From Criibacterium bergeronii (lineage in GTDB: Bacteria; Bacillota; Clostridia; Peptostreptococcales; Filifactoraceae), in NCBI RefSeq assembly GCF_001693775.2, contig NZ_MBEW02000017.1, positions 1 to 42,237 of the forward strand: 42,237 nt of DNA. The letters are read 5' to 3'. Numbering within the stretch: the stretch's first letter is position 1; each line of letters opens with the position of its first letter. Both the position numbers and the translations under genes were made by a program. Of this stretch, positions 15,279 through 23,937 are shown in pieces. The notes under the pieces are model-generated. The model was not told the origin of the DNA. It did not search any database and worked only from the letters and a program-made list of their open reading frames with translations.

Positions 15279-18200
15279 TTGCAAAAATTTTATGATTATA
15301 TAGAACAAAAACCTAAATATGAGGACATAAAAAAATCTATTAATAATCAGGAATTTCCGTTACTTGTAAATGGAGTTTCACTGGAAAATATTGCTTTTTT
15401 TGCTGATTATAATAAGTATATCACCCATAAAAAGACAGTAATAATACTTAGAGACTTGCACATGGCGAGACAAGTCTATCAGGACTTGTCAAAGTTTAAT
15501 AATAAAGTGCTTTTTTTGCAAACGGATGAGCTAAGGCTATATTTTGTAGAGGCAAATGATAGACAAAATGAATACATGAGGATAACCACTCTCAAGAAAA
15601 TATATCAAGGTGATTTTGACTTTCTTGTGGTTGGAGTAGCATCATTTTTAAGAAAGTATATGCCTAAAAAATATTACAAGCAAAATAAAATTGATATCGA
15701 TATGAGCTCTAAAATCGATACCGATGAATTATCCAAAAAACTTGTAAAATTAGGCTATGAGCGTACACCAAAGGTTGAGGCAAAGGCAGAATTCAGTATA
15801 AGAGGTTCGATAATAGATATATTTTCGCCGGACTTTGCCAATCCTGTAAGAATAGAGCTTTTTGATGATGAAGTTGACTCCATCAGATATTTTGATATTT
15901 TTTCTCAGGTTTCAATAAGTAAAATTGAAAAAATTTCTGTAATAAATTGTAGAGAATATATATATCCTGATGAAAGTGAAAGAATTGATGAGTTATCCAA
16001 TTTATTAGAAGAAGATATTTCACAGGATATTAAAGCTGAGATTGAAAAATTGCAGTCAAAAACCTATTTTACAGGCATGGAAAAATATCTTGACTATATA
16101 TATGATGAAGAGGATTTGAGCCTGTTTCAATTCTTAGACGACTGCAATTTTATTTTGTATGAGCCAAATCAAGTAGTTGAGATGTATGAAAGCATTTATT
16201 ATCAATTTATACAAAATTACGAGACCTTTAGAGACAAAAATCTTGCAATAGAAGAGTATAAAAATATTTTTTATACCAAAGAAGACTTTGTGTATAAATT
16301 AGAAAAGACAAATTTAATATTAATTACTGAAATTTTTTCAACAATTAAAAAATTAAAACCAAAGAAAATATCCGATATAAATGCCAAAGCCTCTCCAAAA
16401 TACAGAGGGGATTTAGTGCATTTAGTAGAGGACATAAAATATTTTAAAAGTAAAAATACAAAAATATTAATTTCTCTTTACGATAAAGATGCAGTTAAAA
16501 ATTTAGAAAAAGCATTAAATGAAAATGACATCACTGTAAAAGTGATAGAAAATCAAGACTTTGATGTGAACAATTTTGATATATTTTTGACAAAAGATGG
16601 TAAAAATAGGGGAATATATCTGCAAGATGCAGACTTTTTGTATCTTACAAATAATGACATCTTCATGCGTGTTTCTAGACCAAAGCCTAAGAAAAATGCT
16701 GTAAAAAGCCAAAAAATCAATAGCTTTATAGAGCTTAAAAAAGGTGATATAGTAGTTCACGAAACCTATGGTATAGGTAGATTTTCTGCCATTGAACAAA
16801 GAGAAAATAACGGTGTTACCAAAGACTTTATAAAAATTGTGTATAAAGATGGCGACACTATTTATGTGCCTATAAATCAGATGGACAAGGTACAAAAATA
16901 TATAGGTACAGCCTCTGATAAAGTCACTTTAAGCAAGCTTGGCTCAACAAGTTGGAAAAAACAAAAAACTAAAGCTCAAAAAGCGGTAGAGGAAATTGCA
17001 AAATATTTAGTTGAGCTTTATAGTATAAGAGAACACAAAAAAGGCTACGCATTTTCCAAAGATACATTTTGGCAAAGAGAATTTGAGTCGCTGTTTCCAT
17101 TTGAAGAAACTCCTGACCAGCTAAAAGCCATTGAAGATATAAAATGCGACATGGAAAGTCAAAAGCCAATGGATAGGCTTGTGTGCGGAGATGTTGGTTA
17201 TGGTAAGACGGAGGTAGCTCTTAGAGCAATTTTTAAAGCTGTAATGGACCAAAAGCAAGTTGCATTTTTAGTGCCAACTACTATTTTGGCGGAGCAACAC
17301 TTTAAGACTTTAAGTGAGAGATTTGAAAATTATCCTATTACTGTTGACTCACTCAGCAGATTTAAGACAAAAAAGCAGCAGAATTTGGTAGTTGAGGGAG
17401 TAAAAGCCGGTACGATTGATGTGGTAGTGGGCACTCACAGAATTTTGTCAAAGGATATGTCTTTTAAGGACTTAGGTCTTTTAGTGATAGACGAAGAGCA
17501 AAGATTTGGGGTAAAGGATAAAGAGAAAATCAAGCAGTTAAAAAATAATGTAGACGTGTTGACTTTAACCGCCACACCGATACCAAGGACATTAAATATG
17601 TCGTTATCAGGCATAAGAGATATGTCCACTTTAGAGACACCTCCAAATGATAGACATCCAATAGCTACTTATGTGACGGAGGCATTAGATGGTATAATAG
17701 TAGATGCTATCCAAAGAGAAATAATGAGAAACGGACAGGTGTATTTTGTATACAATGTGGTGCATGACATTGACAGAATTAAAAAGTATCTTAATACATT
17801 GATGCCGGATTTGAGGATTGCTGTTGCACATGGACAAATGAATTCAAATGAGCTTGAGGACATTATGATAGATTTTATGGACAAAAAATATGATTTACTT
17901 TTATGCACCACTATCATAGAAACCGGCATGGACATTTCAAATGTTAATACCATTATCATTTATAATGCAGACAAGATGGGTATATCACAACTTTATCAGC
18001 TAAGAGGCAGAGTAGGTAGGTCATCAAGACAATCCTACGCCTACCTTTTGTATGAAAAGGATAAAGTTTTGACAGAGGTAGCCTCTAAAAGATTAAAGAC
18101 CATAAAAGAATTCACAGAATTTGGCAGTGGCTTTAAGATAGCTATGATGGATTTGGAAATAAGAGGCTCAGGAAATCTGCTTGGAGAGTCACAGTCCGGT

Positions 18201-18650
18201 CACATCGAAGAAGTAGGCTACGATTTATATATAAAAATGCTCAACAAGGCGTTTAATGCTCTTAAGGGAGTTAAGGAAGAAGAAAAAACTCAAACTGAGG
18301 TATATCTTAACGTGGACGCTTATATACCTGATAATTATATACAAGATGAGCTACAAAAAATCGAAATTTACAAAAAGATTGCCTCTATTGAGGACAAAGA
18401 GGATTATTTTGGAGTTCAGTCAGAAATTGAGGATAGGTTCTCAGATATACCTGAGTCTGTAGAAAATCTGCTTAAAATTTCAAGAATTAGAAGTCTTGGA
18501 GAAAGAATAGGCATAGATAAAATTTCACAAAATGGCGTGTATGTAATTTATTCAGGAGCAAAACAGAAATTAAAACAAAGAGTTGAAAAAGACTCACCTC
18601 AGAGCCTGCTGAAAAATGTAATAAGCTTTTTGGAAAAATTAGCAGGTTAA
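15279..18650 (+). CDS. mfd: Transcription-repair coupling factor
   Basis: A 1123-residue DNA translocase that removes RNA polymerase stalled at lesions and recruits UvrA. Domain order: UvrB-like N-terminal region (about 1-400); CarD-like RNA-polymerase interaction domain starting near residue 487 (ELKKGDIVVHETYGIGRF); superfamily 2 helicase core with Walker A GDVGYGKTE near 637, DEEQRFGV near 738, and TATPIPRTL; helicase C-terminal motifs (LRGRVGRSSRQSYAYLLY); and a C-terminal TRCF domain. The start is TTG 15279, preceded by TAGGAG; the ATG at 15274 is out of frame. Pth-Mfd-PrsA adjacency is typical for Clostridia. Confidence 0.97.
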   Translation: MQKFYDYIEQKPKYEDIKKSINNQEFPLLVNGVSLENIAFFADYNKYITHKKTVIILRDLHMARQVYQDLSKFNNKVLFLQTDELRLYFVEANDRQNEYMRITTLKKIYQGDFDFLVVGVASFLRKYMPKKYYKQNKIDIDMSSKIDTDELSKKLVKLGYERTPKVEAKAEFSIRGSIIDIFSPDFANPVRIELFDDEVDSIRYFDIFSQVSISKIEKISVINCREYIYPDESERIDELSNLLEEDISQDIKAEIEKLQSKTYFTGMEKYLDYIYDEEDLSLFQFLDDCNFILYEPNQVVEMYESIYYQFIQNYETFRDKNLAIEEYKNIFYTKEDFVYKLEKTNLILITEIFSTIKKLKPKKISDINAKASPKYRGDLVHLVEDIKYFKSKNTKILISLYDKDAVKNLEKALNENDITVKVIENQDFDVNNFDIFLTKDGKNRGIYLQDADFLYLTNNDIFMRVSRPKPKKNAVKSQKINSFIELKKGDIVVHETYGIGRFSAIEQRENNGVTKDFIKIVYKDGDTIYVPINQMDKVQKYIGTASDKVTLSKLGSTSWKKQKTKAQKAVEEIAKYLVELYSIREHKKGYAFSKDTFWQREFESLFPFEETPDQLKAIEDIKCDMESQKPMDRLVCGDVGYGKTEVALRAIFKAVMDQKQVAFLVPTTILAEQHFKTLSERFENYPITVDSLSRFKTKKQQNLVVEGVKAGTIDVVVGTHRILSKDMSFKDLGLLVIDEEQRFGVKDKEKIKQLKNNVDVLTLTATPIPRTLNMSLSGIRDMSTLETPPNDRHPIATYVTEALDGIIVDAIQREIMRNGQVYFVYNVVHDIDRIKKYLNTLMPDLRIAVAHGQMNSNELEDIMIDFMDKKYDLLLCTTIIETGMDISNVNTIIIYNADKMGISQLYQLRGRVGRSSRQSYAYLLYEKDKVLTEVASKRLKTIKEFTEFGSGFKIAMMDLEIRGSGNLLGESQSGHIEEVGYDLYIKMLNKAFNALKGVKEEEKTQTEVYLNVDAYIPDNYIQDELQKIEIYKKIASIEDKEDYFGVQSEIEDRFSDIPESVENLLKISRIRSLGERIGIDKISQNGVYVIYSGAKQKLKQRVEKDSPQSLLKNVISFLEKLAG

Positions 18651-18668
18651 AGATTTATAAAGGTTATA

Positions 18669-18697
18669 TTGATAACATTATGTTATTATTATATAAA
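18669..18697 (+). promoter_or_regulatory. Promoter of the PrsA-like gene with a 15-bp spacer palindrome
   Basis: TTGATA (18669-18674) and TATAAA (18692-18697) are 17 bases apart. The spacer carries ATAACAT-T-ATGTTAT (18672-18686), a perfect 7-bp inverted repeat overlapping the end of the -35 box, an ideal place for a repressor operator. The promoter sits about 33 bases before the prsA start codon and shows that prsA can be transcribed apart from mfd. Confidence 0.65.
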
Positions 18698-18729
18698 TAA
18701 AACAATACAACAATTTTAAGGAGAAAAAA

Positions 18730-19884
18730 ATGAAAAGAATTTTAAAATCTGCCTTAGCAGTATTATTGGCTTTGACTGTTGCAGCTTGTGGAAGTAAGTC
18801 AGGTAAGGCTATAGCTACGGTTAATGGAGAAAATATTACTTACTCAAGGTATGTTCAAGAATTAGCATTGTTTAAATCTCAAATACAAATGCAGTTTGGT
18901 GACTCAATTTGGTCACAGACCTTCCCCGGAAGTGATGAAACATTTTTACAAAATCTAAAGACACAAATCTTAGACAATCTAGTTGTAAACACATTGCTCA
19001 AACAAGAGGCTGAAAAAGCCGGACTTAAATTAGATGAAGCAAAATACAACGAAGCAGTTAAACAAACTCTTGATGGCATGAATAAAGATGAAATGCTAAA
19101 AAAATACTACGAAGATAATAAAATCAACGAAGAATATATAAAACAAATGATAAAGGAAAGTATGCTTGCTCAGGCATATCATGACGATTACATTTCAAAA
19201 AATGCAGCAACAGAGGACGAAATAAAAAAATATTATGAAGACAACAAGGCTACTCAGTTCACAGACGAACAGGTAAAGGCATCTCACATATTGATAAAAA
19301 CTCAAGACCAAGATGGAAATCCATTACCACAAGACCAGCAAGATGCAGCAAAAGCCAAGATAGATGATATAGCAAAAAAAATAAAGGCTGGAGAAAGCTT
19401 TGAAGCATTGGCTAAAGAATTTTCACAAGATGGCAGCAAGGACAATGGAGGGGATTTAGGTTACTTTAGAAAAAATGAAATGGTACCTGAATTTGAACAA
19501 AAAGCCTTCTCTATGAACGTAGGTGAAATTTCAGAACCTGTTAAGACACAATATGGTTACCATTTAATAAAATTGACTGATAAAAAATCTTCTACACCAA
19601 CTTTAGAAGAAGTGAAAGACTCAATAAAATCAACGATTGAAGAAAAGAAATTTTCTGATTATCTAACTAAGTTAAAAGACGATAAAGAAAAAGTTAAAAA
19701 GAGCGAAGATTTATTAAAAGATGCTGAAAAAGATATAAAAGAAGATGCACTAAAACAAGAACCAGCAGCAGATAAAAATGCAACAAAGGACGAAACTTCT
19801 AAAGAACAAACAAAAGACGCTGCAAAAGACGCACCGGCAACTGAACAAAAAGAAACAGACAAGACTGAAAGTAAAGCAAAATAA
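18730..19884 (+). CDS. PrsA-like foldase lipoprotein (parvulin-type PPIase)
   Basis: A 384-residue membrane-anchored peptidyl-prolyl isomerase that helps secreted proteins fold outside the membrane. The signal peptide ends in the lipobox VAAC with Cys20 as lipidation site. A SurA-like helical N-domain (about 27-170) is followed by a parvulin/PpiC domain (about 182-283; ASHILIK, GGDLGYF, GEISEPVKTQYGYHLIKL). The final 60 residues are an unusual Lys/Glu/Asp/Ala-rich repetitive tail not needed for the fold, probably a flexible or wall-interacting extension. GGAGAAAAAAATG gives the start. It is preceded by its own promoter. Confidence 0.93.
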   Translation: MKRILKSALAVLLALTVAACGSKSGKAIATVNGENITYSRYVQELALFKSQIQMQFGDSIWSQTFPGSDETFLQNLKTQILDNLVVNTLLKQEAEKAGLKLDEAKYNEAVKQTLDGMNKDEMLKKYYEDNKINEEYIKQMIKESMLAQAYHDDYISKNAATEDEIKKYYEDNKATQFTDEQVKASHILIKTQDQDGNPLPQDQQDAAKAKIDDIAKKIKAGESFEALAKEFSQDGSKDNGGDLGYFRKNEMVPEFEQKAFSMNVGEISEPVKTQYGYHLIKLTDKKSSTPTLEEVKDSIKSTIEEKKFSDYLTKLKDDKEKVKKSEDLLKDAEKDIKEDALKQEPAADKNATKDETSKEQTKDAAKDAPATEQKETDKTESKAK

Positions 19885-19918
19885 GTATAATAAAGCTTGA
19901 ATTTATAGAGGTGTTGTC

Positions 19919-20014
19919 ATGATATTTTTTGCAATAATATTTACAATTTTAGGCGGAATTCTTGGAGCATTTCTAAAACTGGTTTCATTTTTAAAGAAAA
20001 GAAGTAAAGTGTAA
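19919..20014 (+). CDS. 31-residue single-pass membrane miniprotein
   Basis: A short open frame with a good ribosome site (AGAGGT at 19907-19912, 7 bases before ATG 19919). The product is 31 residues: hydrophobic positions 2-26 containing a GGxxGA motif (ILGGILGAFL), then a basic end (KKRSKV), which predicts one membrane helix with the C-terminus inside. Such proteins often stabilise a larger membrane complex. It lies 34 bases after the PrsA-like gene and may be co-transcribed. No family is recognised; the ribosome site and the textbook helix make it more convincing than a chance frame. Confidence 0.6.
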   Translation: MIFFAIIFTILGGILGAFLKLVSFLKKRSKV

Positions 20015-20086
20015 CAAGGGTACGAAGTTGGTGTTCAATTTCAGGTATGTTTTTTTAAATTTTTTGAATAAAAATTTGCTTTGTAG

Positions 20087-20105
20087 GGGCGAACTTTGTT
20101 CGCCC
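20087..20105. repeat. GC-rich palindrome, dispersed-repeat-like
   Basis: GGGCGAAC (20087-20094), loop TTT, GTTCGCCC (20098-20105): a perfect 8-bp stem far richer in GC than the surroundings and flanked by TGTAG and GTAAA. Sequences of this type (TGTAGGGGCGAAC...GTTCGCCC) recur as small dispersed repeats in many bacterial genomes, so this may be a copy of a miniature repetitive element. Only one copy is in this window, so its repeat nature is not shown here. It lacks a T-tract and is a poor terminator. Confidence 0.6.
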
Positions 20106-20160
20106 GTAAATTGTTATTAATAAATTTAAAAGCTAATAAAAGATTTTGGCGGGAGTATTT

Positions 20161-21372
20161 ATGAAAAATGTGGTCTTAGGAGTAACTGGAGGAATTGCAG
20201 CATATAAAGCCTGCGACTTAGTGTCAAAGCTAGTAAAAAAAGATATAAATGTAGATGTCGTTATGACAAAAAATGCCACAAATTTTGTATCACCAATGAC
20301 ATTTATGACACTTAGTAAAAATGTAGTAAATGTAGATACATTTCAAACTGTTAAATATTTTGAAGTAGAGCACATAGAGCTTGCCAAAAAAGCGGATTTA
20401 TTAGTAATTGCACCTGCAACTGCAAATATAATTGCAAAGCTGGCAAATGGTATAGCTGATGATATGCTGTCTACAGTAGCCCTAGCCACAAGAGCTCAAA
20501 TCCTGATAGCACCGGCAATGAATACAAATATGTACGAAAACCCTGCCACTGTAGAAAATATTATTAAATTAAAAAGTAGAGGTATAAAATTTGTAGAGCC
20601 TGCGACAGGCTTGCTTGCGTGTATGGACGTGGGCAAAGGTAAATTAGCAGATGTAGAGGACATACTTGATGCAATTGAATATGAGCTTTTTAAAACTGAT
20701 TTATTAAAGGGTAAAAAGCTTGTAGTAACAGCTGGACCTACAATAGAGGACATTGACCCTGTAAGATTTTTGACGAATAAGTCCTCAGGAAAAATGGGCT
20801 ATGCAATAGCAAAAATCGCAGCTCAAATGGGAGCAGATGTGACGCTTGTTTCCGGAAAGACAAATTTAAAACAGCCATTTGGCATCAAAAATTTTATACA
20901 GATAAAATCAGCTCAGGAAATGTATGAGCAAGTCATGGCAAATTATGATGATGCAGATATAGTAATAAAAGCAGCTGCTGTAGCAGATTTTACACCTGCA
21001 AAAACCTACGAAAACAAAGTCAAAAAGACAGACGGATTTGAACAAAAAGATGGCACAGCTTGTTTAGAATTAAAAAGGACAATAGATATTCTAAAAACTC
21101 TAGGACAAAATAAGAAAGACCAGTTTTTAGTAGGCTTTGCCGCTGAAACTCAAAACGTTGAAGACTATGCGAAATCAAAGATAAATGGAAAAAATTTGGA
21201 CATGATAGTTGCAAATAACGTAGCAAGTAAGGGAGCTGGATTTAATACAGACACAAACGTGGCACAGATATTTTTTAAAGACGGTTCGAGCATAAAAGTA
21301 GATATGATGCAAAAAACTCAGCTTGCAAAAATCATATTAGAAGCAGTCGCTAAAAAAATGAATATTTTATAA
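20161..21372 (+). CDS. coaBC: Bifunctional phosphopantothenoylcysteine decarboxylase / synthetase
   Basis: A 403-residue flavoprotein performing two coenzyme A steps: joining 4'-phosphopantothenate to cysteine and decarboxylating the product. The N-terminal CoaC domain has GVTGGIAAYKACDL, the APAMNTNMY motif and the Cys-bearing LLACMDVGKGKLAD; the C-terminal CoaB domain begins with VVTAGPTIEDIDPVRFLTN and holds the dimer-loop Lys (KVKKTDG) and VGFAAET. ATG 20161 fits the GGCGGGAG ribosome site at 20148-20155; the in-frame upstream TTG (20146) precedes that site and is unlikely. Its neighbours are not CoA genes. Confidence 0.96.
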   Translation: MKNVVLGVTGGIAAYKACDLVSKLVKKDINVDVVMTKNATNFVSPMTFMTLSKNVVNVDTFQTVKYFEVEHIELAKKADLLVIAPATANIIAKLANGIADDMLSTVALATRAQILIAPAMNTNMYENPATVENIIKLKSRGIKFVEPATGLLACMDVGKGKLADVEDILDAIEYELFKTDLLKGKKLVVTAGPTIEDIDPVRFLTNKSSGKMGYAIAKIAAQMGADVTLVSGKTNLKQPFGIKNFIQIKSAQEMYEQVMANYDDADIVIKAAAVADFTPAKTYENKVKKTDGFEQKDGTACLELKRTIDILKTLGQNKKDQFLVGFAAETQNVEDYAKSKINGKNLDMIVANNVASKGAGFNTDTNVAQIFFKDGSSIKVDMMQKTQLAKIILEAVAKKMNIL

Positions 21373-21383
21373 TTGCTTTTATG

Positions 21384-21412
21384 TTGAAAAATTTAGCATT
21401 ATGAGTTAGAAT
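21384..21412 (+). promoter_or_regulatory. Promoter of ackA
   Basis: TTGAAA (21384-21389) and TAGAAT (21407-21412) are 17 bases apart, with a predicted transcript start about 35 bases before the ackA ATG. Confidence 0.6.
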
Positions 21413-21453
21413 AACAATGGTATAACAAAATTTTGAAGGGGGCATTTCATAAA

Positions 21454-22647
21454 ATGAATATTTTAGTAATAAATTGCGGAAGTTCATCATTAAAATATCA
21501 ATTAATCAACATGGATGATGAAAGTGTTTTAGCAAAAGGGTTAGTAGAAAGAATAGGTATAGACGGCTCAGTATTAAAACATGAAGTAGAAGGACACGAT
21601 AAAGTAAAAATACAGCAAGACATACCAAATCATGAAGTTGCTCTAAAACTTGTTATGGATGCACTTGTTGACAGTGAACATGGAGCTATAAAAAGTCTAG
21701 ACGAAATAAATGCCGTAGGACACAGAGTAGTACATGGTGGCGAAGAATTTGCACAATCAGTCCTAATAGACGAAAAAGTAATCGAAGGAATTAAAAAATG
21801 TAATGAATTAGCACCATTACACAACCCTGCAAATCTAATAGGAATTAGTGCTTGCCAAAAAATATTACCAAATGTAAAAATGGTAGCAGTATTTGATACA
21901 GCTTTCCATCAGACAATGCCAAAAGAGTCTTATTTATATGCACTACCTTATGAATATTATGAAAAATATAAAATAAGAAGATATGGTTTCCATGGCACAT
22001 CCCATCTTTATGTTTCTCAAAGGGCAGCAGATATGCTAGGCAAAAAGCCTGAGCAAGTAAATATCATTACTTGTCACCTAGGAAACGGTGCAAGCTGCGC
22101 AGCAGTAAAAGCAGGTAAATGCGTAGATACATCAATGGGACTTACTCCACTTGAAGGACTAATCATGGGTACTAGATGCGGAGATATGGATCCGGCTATA
22201 GTAACATTTTTAATGGATAAAGAAAAGCTTGATACAAAAGGTATCAATGAAGTTATGAATAAAAAATCCGGTGTACTGGGAATGTCCGGAGTAAGCTCAG
22301 ACTTTAGAGATATAGAAGATGCACAGGCACAGGGCAACGAAAAAGCAAAAGTAGCTCTTGATGCTTACCATCAAAGAGTTAAAAAATATATCGGAGCTTA
22401 TTACTCAGAGCTAGGTCATGTAGATGCAATAGTATTTACAGCAGGACTTGGAGAAAATTCGGCAAAAAGCAGAGAAGAAATCTGCAAAGGTCTTGAAGAG
22501 CTTGGTATAGAGCTAGATACTCAAAAAAATAAAGTTAGAGGCAAGGAAGAAATAGTATCAAAAGACAGCTCAAAAATAAAAATAATGGTTATCCCTACTA
22601 ACGAAGAGCTAGTAATAGCTAGAGATACATTAAGATTAACAAAATAG
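21454..22647 (+). CDS. ackA: Acetate kinase
   Basis: A 397-residue ASKHA-fold kinase interconverting acetyl phosphate plus ADP and acetate plus ATP, the main substrate-level ATP step of fermenting anaerobes. Visible signatures are [12 protein letters not shown] at the N-terminus, [19 protein letters not shown] (catalytic Asp), [21 protein letters not shown] and the C-terminal [13 protein letters not shown] 21454 gives the family N-terminus; the upstream in-frame TTG at 21433 is upstream of the GGGGG ribosome site. Phosphotransacetylase is not adjacent. yceD and rpmF follow after a promoter-bearing gap, an order common in Firmicutes. Confidence 0.97.
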   Translation: MNILVINCGSSSLKYQLINMDDESVLAKGLVERIGIDGSVLKHEVEGHDKVKIQQDIPNHEVALKLVMDALVDSEHGAIKSLDEINAVGHRVVHGGEEFAQSVLIDEKVIEGIKKCNELAPLHNPANLIGISACQKILPNVKMVAVFDTAFHQTMPKESYLYALPYEYYEKYKIRRYGFHGTSHLYVSQRAADMLGKKPEQVNIITCHLGNGASCAAVKAGKCVDTSMGLTPLEGLIMGTRCGDMDPAIVTFLMDKEKLDTKGINEVMNKKSGVLGMSGVSSDFRDIEDAQAQGNEKAKVALDAYHQRVKKYIGAYYSELGHVDAIVFTAGLGENSAKSREEICKGLEELGIELDTQKNKVRGKEEIVSKDSSKIKIMVIPTNEELVIARDTLRLTK

Positions 22648-22761
22648 TTTTATATAAAAATATTATCTATAAAGATTTTATAAATATCAGTCAAAGAATA
22701 TTTATAAAGTTAGAATTTTTACAAAAAATTCAAATATTTATCTATTATAAAGCGATTTTAC

Positions 22762-22791
22762 TTGACACCTTTGTATTATTTTTAGTATAAT
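22762..22791 (+). promoter_or_regulatory. Strong consensus promoter of yceD-rpmF
   Basis: A perfect TTGACA (22762-22767) and perfect TATAAT (22786-22791) are 18 bases apart, about 34 bases before the YceD start. The AT-rich stretch between ackA and this promoter (22648-22761) shows nothing else convincing; an AT-only hairpin at 22713-22731 is too weak to call. Confidence 0.8.
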
Positions 22792-22824
22792 TGATATGTT
22801 GATTTTTTGTTGAGGTAGTTTTGA

Positions 22825-23331
22825 ATGAAAATTCAGATAAATGATTTGCTCATTAGCTCTAAGAAGAATTTTGAGTATTTTTTAGAGCTTGACGATGTTA
22901 AAGCATTGAGCATAGATGGACGAGAGGTCAGATTTAATTCACCACCAAGGATATCTATAAAAATCACAAAGGACATAGCCGATGAGCTTTATGCCAATGT
23001 GGACGTAGCAATGAATGTTAACATTAATTGTGTTAGATGTCTTGATGATATGAATGTAGACACTACCATAAACATTTCCGGAAAATTAGTCGATAGTGAC
23101 AAATTTTCTGAAGAAGATGTAATTCTTATAACTAATAAGGAACTTGATACAAAAGAAATATTGGAAGATGCAGCCTTTGAACTATTGAATGACAATTTAT
23201 ATTGTGATGCATCTTGCAAAGGACTGTGTCAGACTTGTGGTGCAAACCTCAATCATAAAAATTGTAATTGCGATGCTGTAGGGGTAAAAATAGACCCTAG
23301 GCTTGAAAAACTTAAAGACTTTTTAAACTAA
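22825..23331 (+). CDS. YceD-family (DUF177) protein
   Basis: A 168-residue YceD/DUF177 protein. The family's N-terminal beta region is followed by CVRCLDD-type text (NCVRCLDDMN, about 68-77) and the C-terminal cysteine cluster LYCDASCKGLCQTCG...NCNC. YceD proteins are near-universally encoded just before rpmF, and plant and bacterial homologues are implicated in 23S rRNA processing or ribosome assembly. The start is 36 bases past the -10 box. Gap to rpmF is 36 bases with a GGGGG ribosome site, fitting the conserved two-gene unit. Confidence 0.93.
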   Translation: MKIQINDLLISSKKNFEYFLELDDVKALSIDGREVRFNSPPRISIKITKDIADELYANVDVAMNVNINCVRCLDDMNVDTTINISGKLVDSDKFSEEDVILITNKELDTKEILEDAAFELLNDNLYCDASCKGLCQTCGANLNHKNCNCDAVGVKIDPRLEKLKDFLN

Positions 23332-23367
23332 GTCTACTAGAGTTAAAGACGAAAGGGGGATTTTAAG

Positions 23368-23547
23368 ATGGCAGTACCTAAGAGAAAAATGGGAAAATCA
23401 GATACAAGAGCAAGAAGAGCAGCTAACATGAAAATGACAGCTCCTAATTTAGTTGAATGTCCTCAGTGCCACGCACTAAAAATGCAACATAGAGTTTGTC
23501 CTGAATGTGGATATTACAACGGAAAAGAAGTTATATCAGCTGAGTAA
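23368..23547 (+). CDS. rpmF: 50S ribosomal protein L32
   Basis: A 59-residue ribosomal protein of the large subunit. It begins MAVPKRKMGKSDTRARRA, the L32 signature, and carries a zinc ribbon with Cys31, Cys34, Cys44 and Cys47 (CPQC and CPEC), so this is the zinc-binding form. AAAGGGGGA stands 7 bases before ATG 23368. It directly follows yceD and is closed by a strong terminator. The plsX gene that often follows is missing. Confidence 0.98.
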   Translation: MAVPKRKMGKSDTRARRAANMKMTAPNLVECPQCHALKMQHRVCPECGYYNGKEVISAE

Positions 23548-23561
23548 TCTAATACAAACCT

Positions 23562-23607
23562 AAAAGCCTACTACTAATGCAAGGTTGCATTGGTAATAGG
23601 CTTTTTT
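23562..23607 (+). terminator. Rho-independent terminator after rpmF
   Basis: AAAAGCCTA (23562-23570) pairs with TAGGCTTTT (starting 23597), and an inner arm AATGCAA/TTGCATT stacks inside; the hairpin runs into six T residues (23602-23607). Confidence 0.92.
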
Positions 23608-23685
23608 AATTTTTAGAAAATTTTATTTTTATGTTTTTTGTTTTTAGAAATTACACTAACAAATTTATAGAAAATATAAAAAAGA

Positions 23686-23714
23686 TTGTAAATATTTATA
23701 GCGTAGTGTAAAAT
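23686..23714 (+). promoter_or_regulatory. Promoter of the small ORF-AIM24 unit
   Basis: TTGTAA (23686-23691) and TAAAAT (23709-23714) are 17 bases apart. Transcription would begin near 23721, just before a perfect hairpin (AACCTCAT at 23727-23734 with ATGAGGTT at 23737-23744), which would therefore sit at the 5' end of the mRNA. Confidence 0.6.
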
Positions 23715-23736
23715 ATTATGGGAACTAACCTCATTT

Positions 23737-23892
23737 ATGAGGTTTGAAAAAGATGCAAGAGACTCCTATATTTTGCAACTAAAGCTACTTAATGCCATTA
23801 TGCCTGACGCCTTAGCCTATGAGGACGAAAGTGCAGAAAAATACATGAATAAAAGATGGGTAGAGCTAGTAGTAAATTCAAAATATCCATAA
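23737..23892 (+). CDS. Hypothetical 51-residue protein
   Basis: An open frame of 51 codons between a likely promoter and the AIM24 gene. The product begins MRFEKDARDSYILQL, has amphipathic, acidic and aromatic segments, and ends VELVVNSKYP. It reads like real protein (balanced composition, no low complexity), but no family is recognised, and no ribosome binding site precedes the ATG. The start codon forms one arm of an 8-bp hairpin and would be masked in the mRNA. It could be a short regulatory leader ORF or the remnant of a longer gene. Confidence 0.4.
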   Translation: MRFEKDARDSYILQLKLLNAIMPDALAYEDESAEKYMNKRWVELVVNSKYP

Positions 23893-23937
23893 AGTGTTTA
23901 CCTTTTAGATTTATAAAAATATTTTTAGGAGGAATTT

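Noticed and set aside
18256-18462. A 68-codon plus-strand frame inside mfd
   Set aside because: It is an out-of-frame shadow of the conserved mfd C-terminal region.
22713-22731. AT-only hairpin after ackA as terminator
   Set aside because: GAATTTTT/AAAAATTC has too little GC and no following T-run to be convincing.
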